A stretch of DNA of 6,933 nt. Origin: Candidatus Cloacimonas sp. 4484_275. GTDB taxonomy: Bacteria; Cloacimonadota; Cloacimonadia; Cloacimonadales; TCS61. The stretch's first letter is position 1. Each line of letters starts with the position of its first letter. The position numbers were made by a program, and so were the translations under genes. This document shows, piece after piece, positions 6,655-6,933 of this stretch. The notes beneath the pieces were generated by a model. The model was not told the DNA's origin. It worked only from the letters and a program-made list of their open reading frames with translations, and did not search any database. The DNA is taken from NCBI GenBank assembly GCA_002085205.1, contig NATF01000022.1, forward strand, positions 1 through 6,933, given 5' to 3'.

Positions 6655-6933
6655 ATGAGAAGAAAAATTGCTTTAACGGGAATTAAACCGACCGGTTTGC
6701 CGCATATCGGAAATTATTTCGGGATGTATATTCCTGCTTTGGAATTGGCAAAGGAATACGATACAAGATATTTTATTGCGGATTATCATGCTTTGAACAC
6801 AATGCGCGATCCGAAACTTTTGCGGGAACTTTCTTACGAAGTAGCCGCCACTTGGCTCGCCTGCGGTTTGGACCCTGAAAAATCCATTCTATACAAACAA
6901 TCTGCCGTGCAGGGAACTTTTGAACTTTCCACA
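6655..6933 (+). CDS. trpS: Tryptophanyl-tRNA synthetase (N-terminal part, cut by window edge)
   Basis: This class I synthetase charges tRNA-Trp. Ninety-three codons are present and the frame runs off the right edge. The N-terminus shows the diagnostic GIKPTGLPHIGNYFG, with HIGN (residues 17-20) as the HIGH motif. It continues into YFIADYHALN, the conserved substrate-site region, and YKQSAVQGTFELS, matching the QSxVxxxxEL block of the family. The start is ATG with AGGAG 6 nt upstream (6644-6648). KMSKS and the anticodon domain lie beyond the window. A 57-nt gap follows rimO, containing only a weak hairpin, so this gene may belong to the same transcript or have its own promoter. The trpS assignment is firm; the subgroup is not determined. 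Confidence 0.93.
   Translation, partial: MRRKIALTGIKPTGLPHIGNYFGMYIPALELAKEYDTRYFIADYHALNTMRDPKLLRELSYEVAATWLACGLDPEKSILYKQSAVQGTFELST

Overview
The window is an ordinary bacterial housekeeping region, moderately AT-rich (roughly 38-40% G+C in genes by eye, about 26% in parts of the main gap). All convincing genes are on the + strand. Four of the five visible gene starts carry an AGGAG ribosome binding site 6-7 nt before an ATG. The type 2 isoleucyl-tRNA synthetase, the RimO enzyme and a DUF1015 protein together suggest a Gram-negative-type anaerobe or a member of a candidate phylum, such as the FCB group or Cloacimonadota-like bacteria. The strong Shine-Dalgarno sites argue against a typical Bacteroidota. 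This placement is an inference with low confidence.

Layout: the window opens with the last ~33 codons of an unidentified gene (to 104). A small carboxymuconolactone-decarboxylase/AhpD-like gene follows (133-438). It appears to have lost, in frame, the segment that normally carries the redox-active CxxC. A gap of about 410 bp (439-850) holds no gene I can support, but it contains a 7-bp hairpin, a small inverted repeat flanked by direct repeats, and an antisense reading frame without a start codon. Then come ileS (851-3979, type 2, with a GIHH form of the HIGH motif), a DUF1015 gene (4018-5262), rimO (5293-6597) and the first 93 codons of trpS (6655 to the edge).

How they fit together: ileS, rimO and trpS all serve translation, through charging of tRNA-Ile and tRNA-Trp and methylthiolation of ribosomal protein S12. 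The gaps from ileS to DUF1015 (38 nt) and from DUF1015 to rimO (30 nt) contain no terminator, so these three probably share a transcript. trpS follows after 57 nt containing only a weak AT hairpin and a T-run. DUF1015 is the only member of unknown function in this cluster.

I found no mobile element, CRISPR array, tRNA, rRNA or defence system. No new multi-gene system is evident. The two most interesting points are the decarboxylase-like protein lacking its CxxC and the swapped HIGH motif of the isoleucyl-tRNA synthetase.
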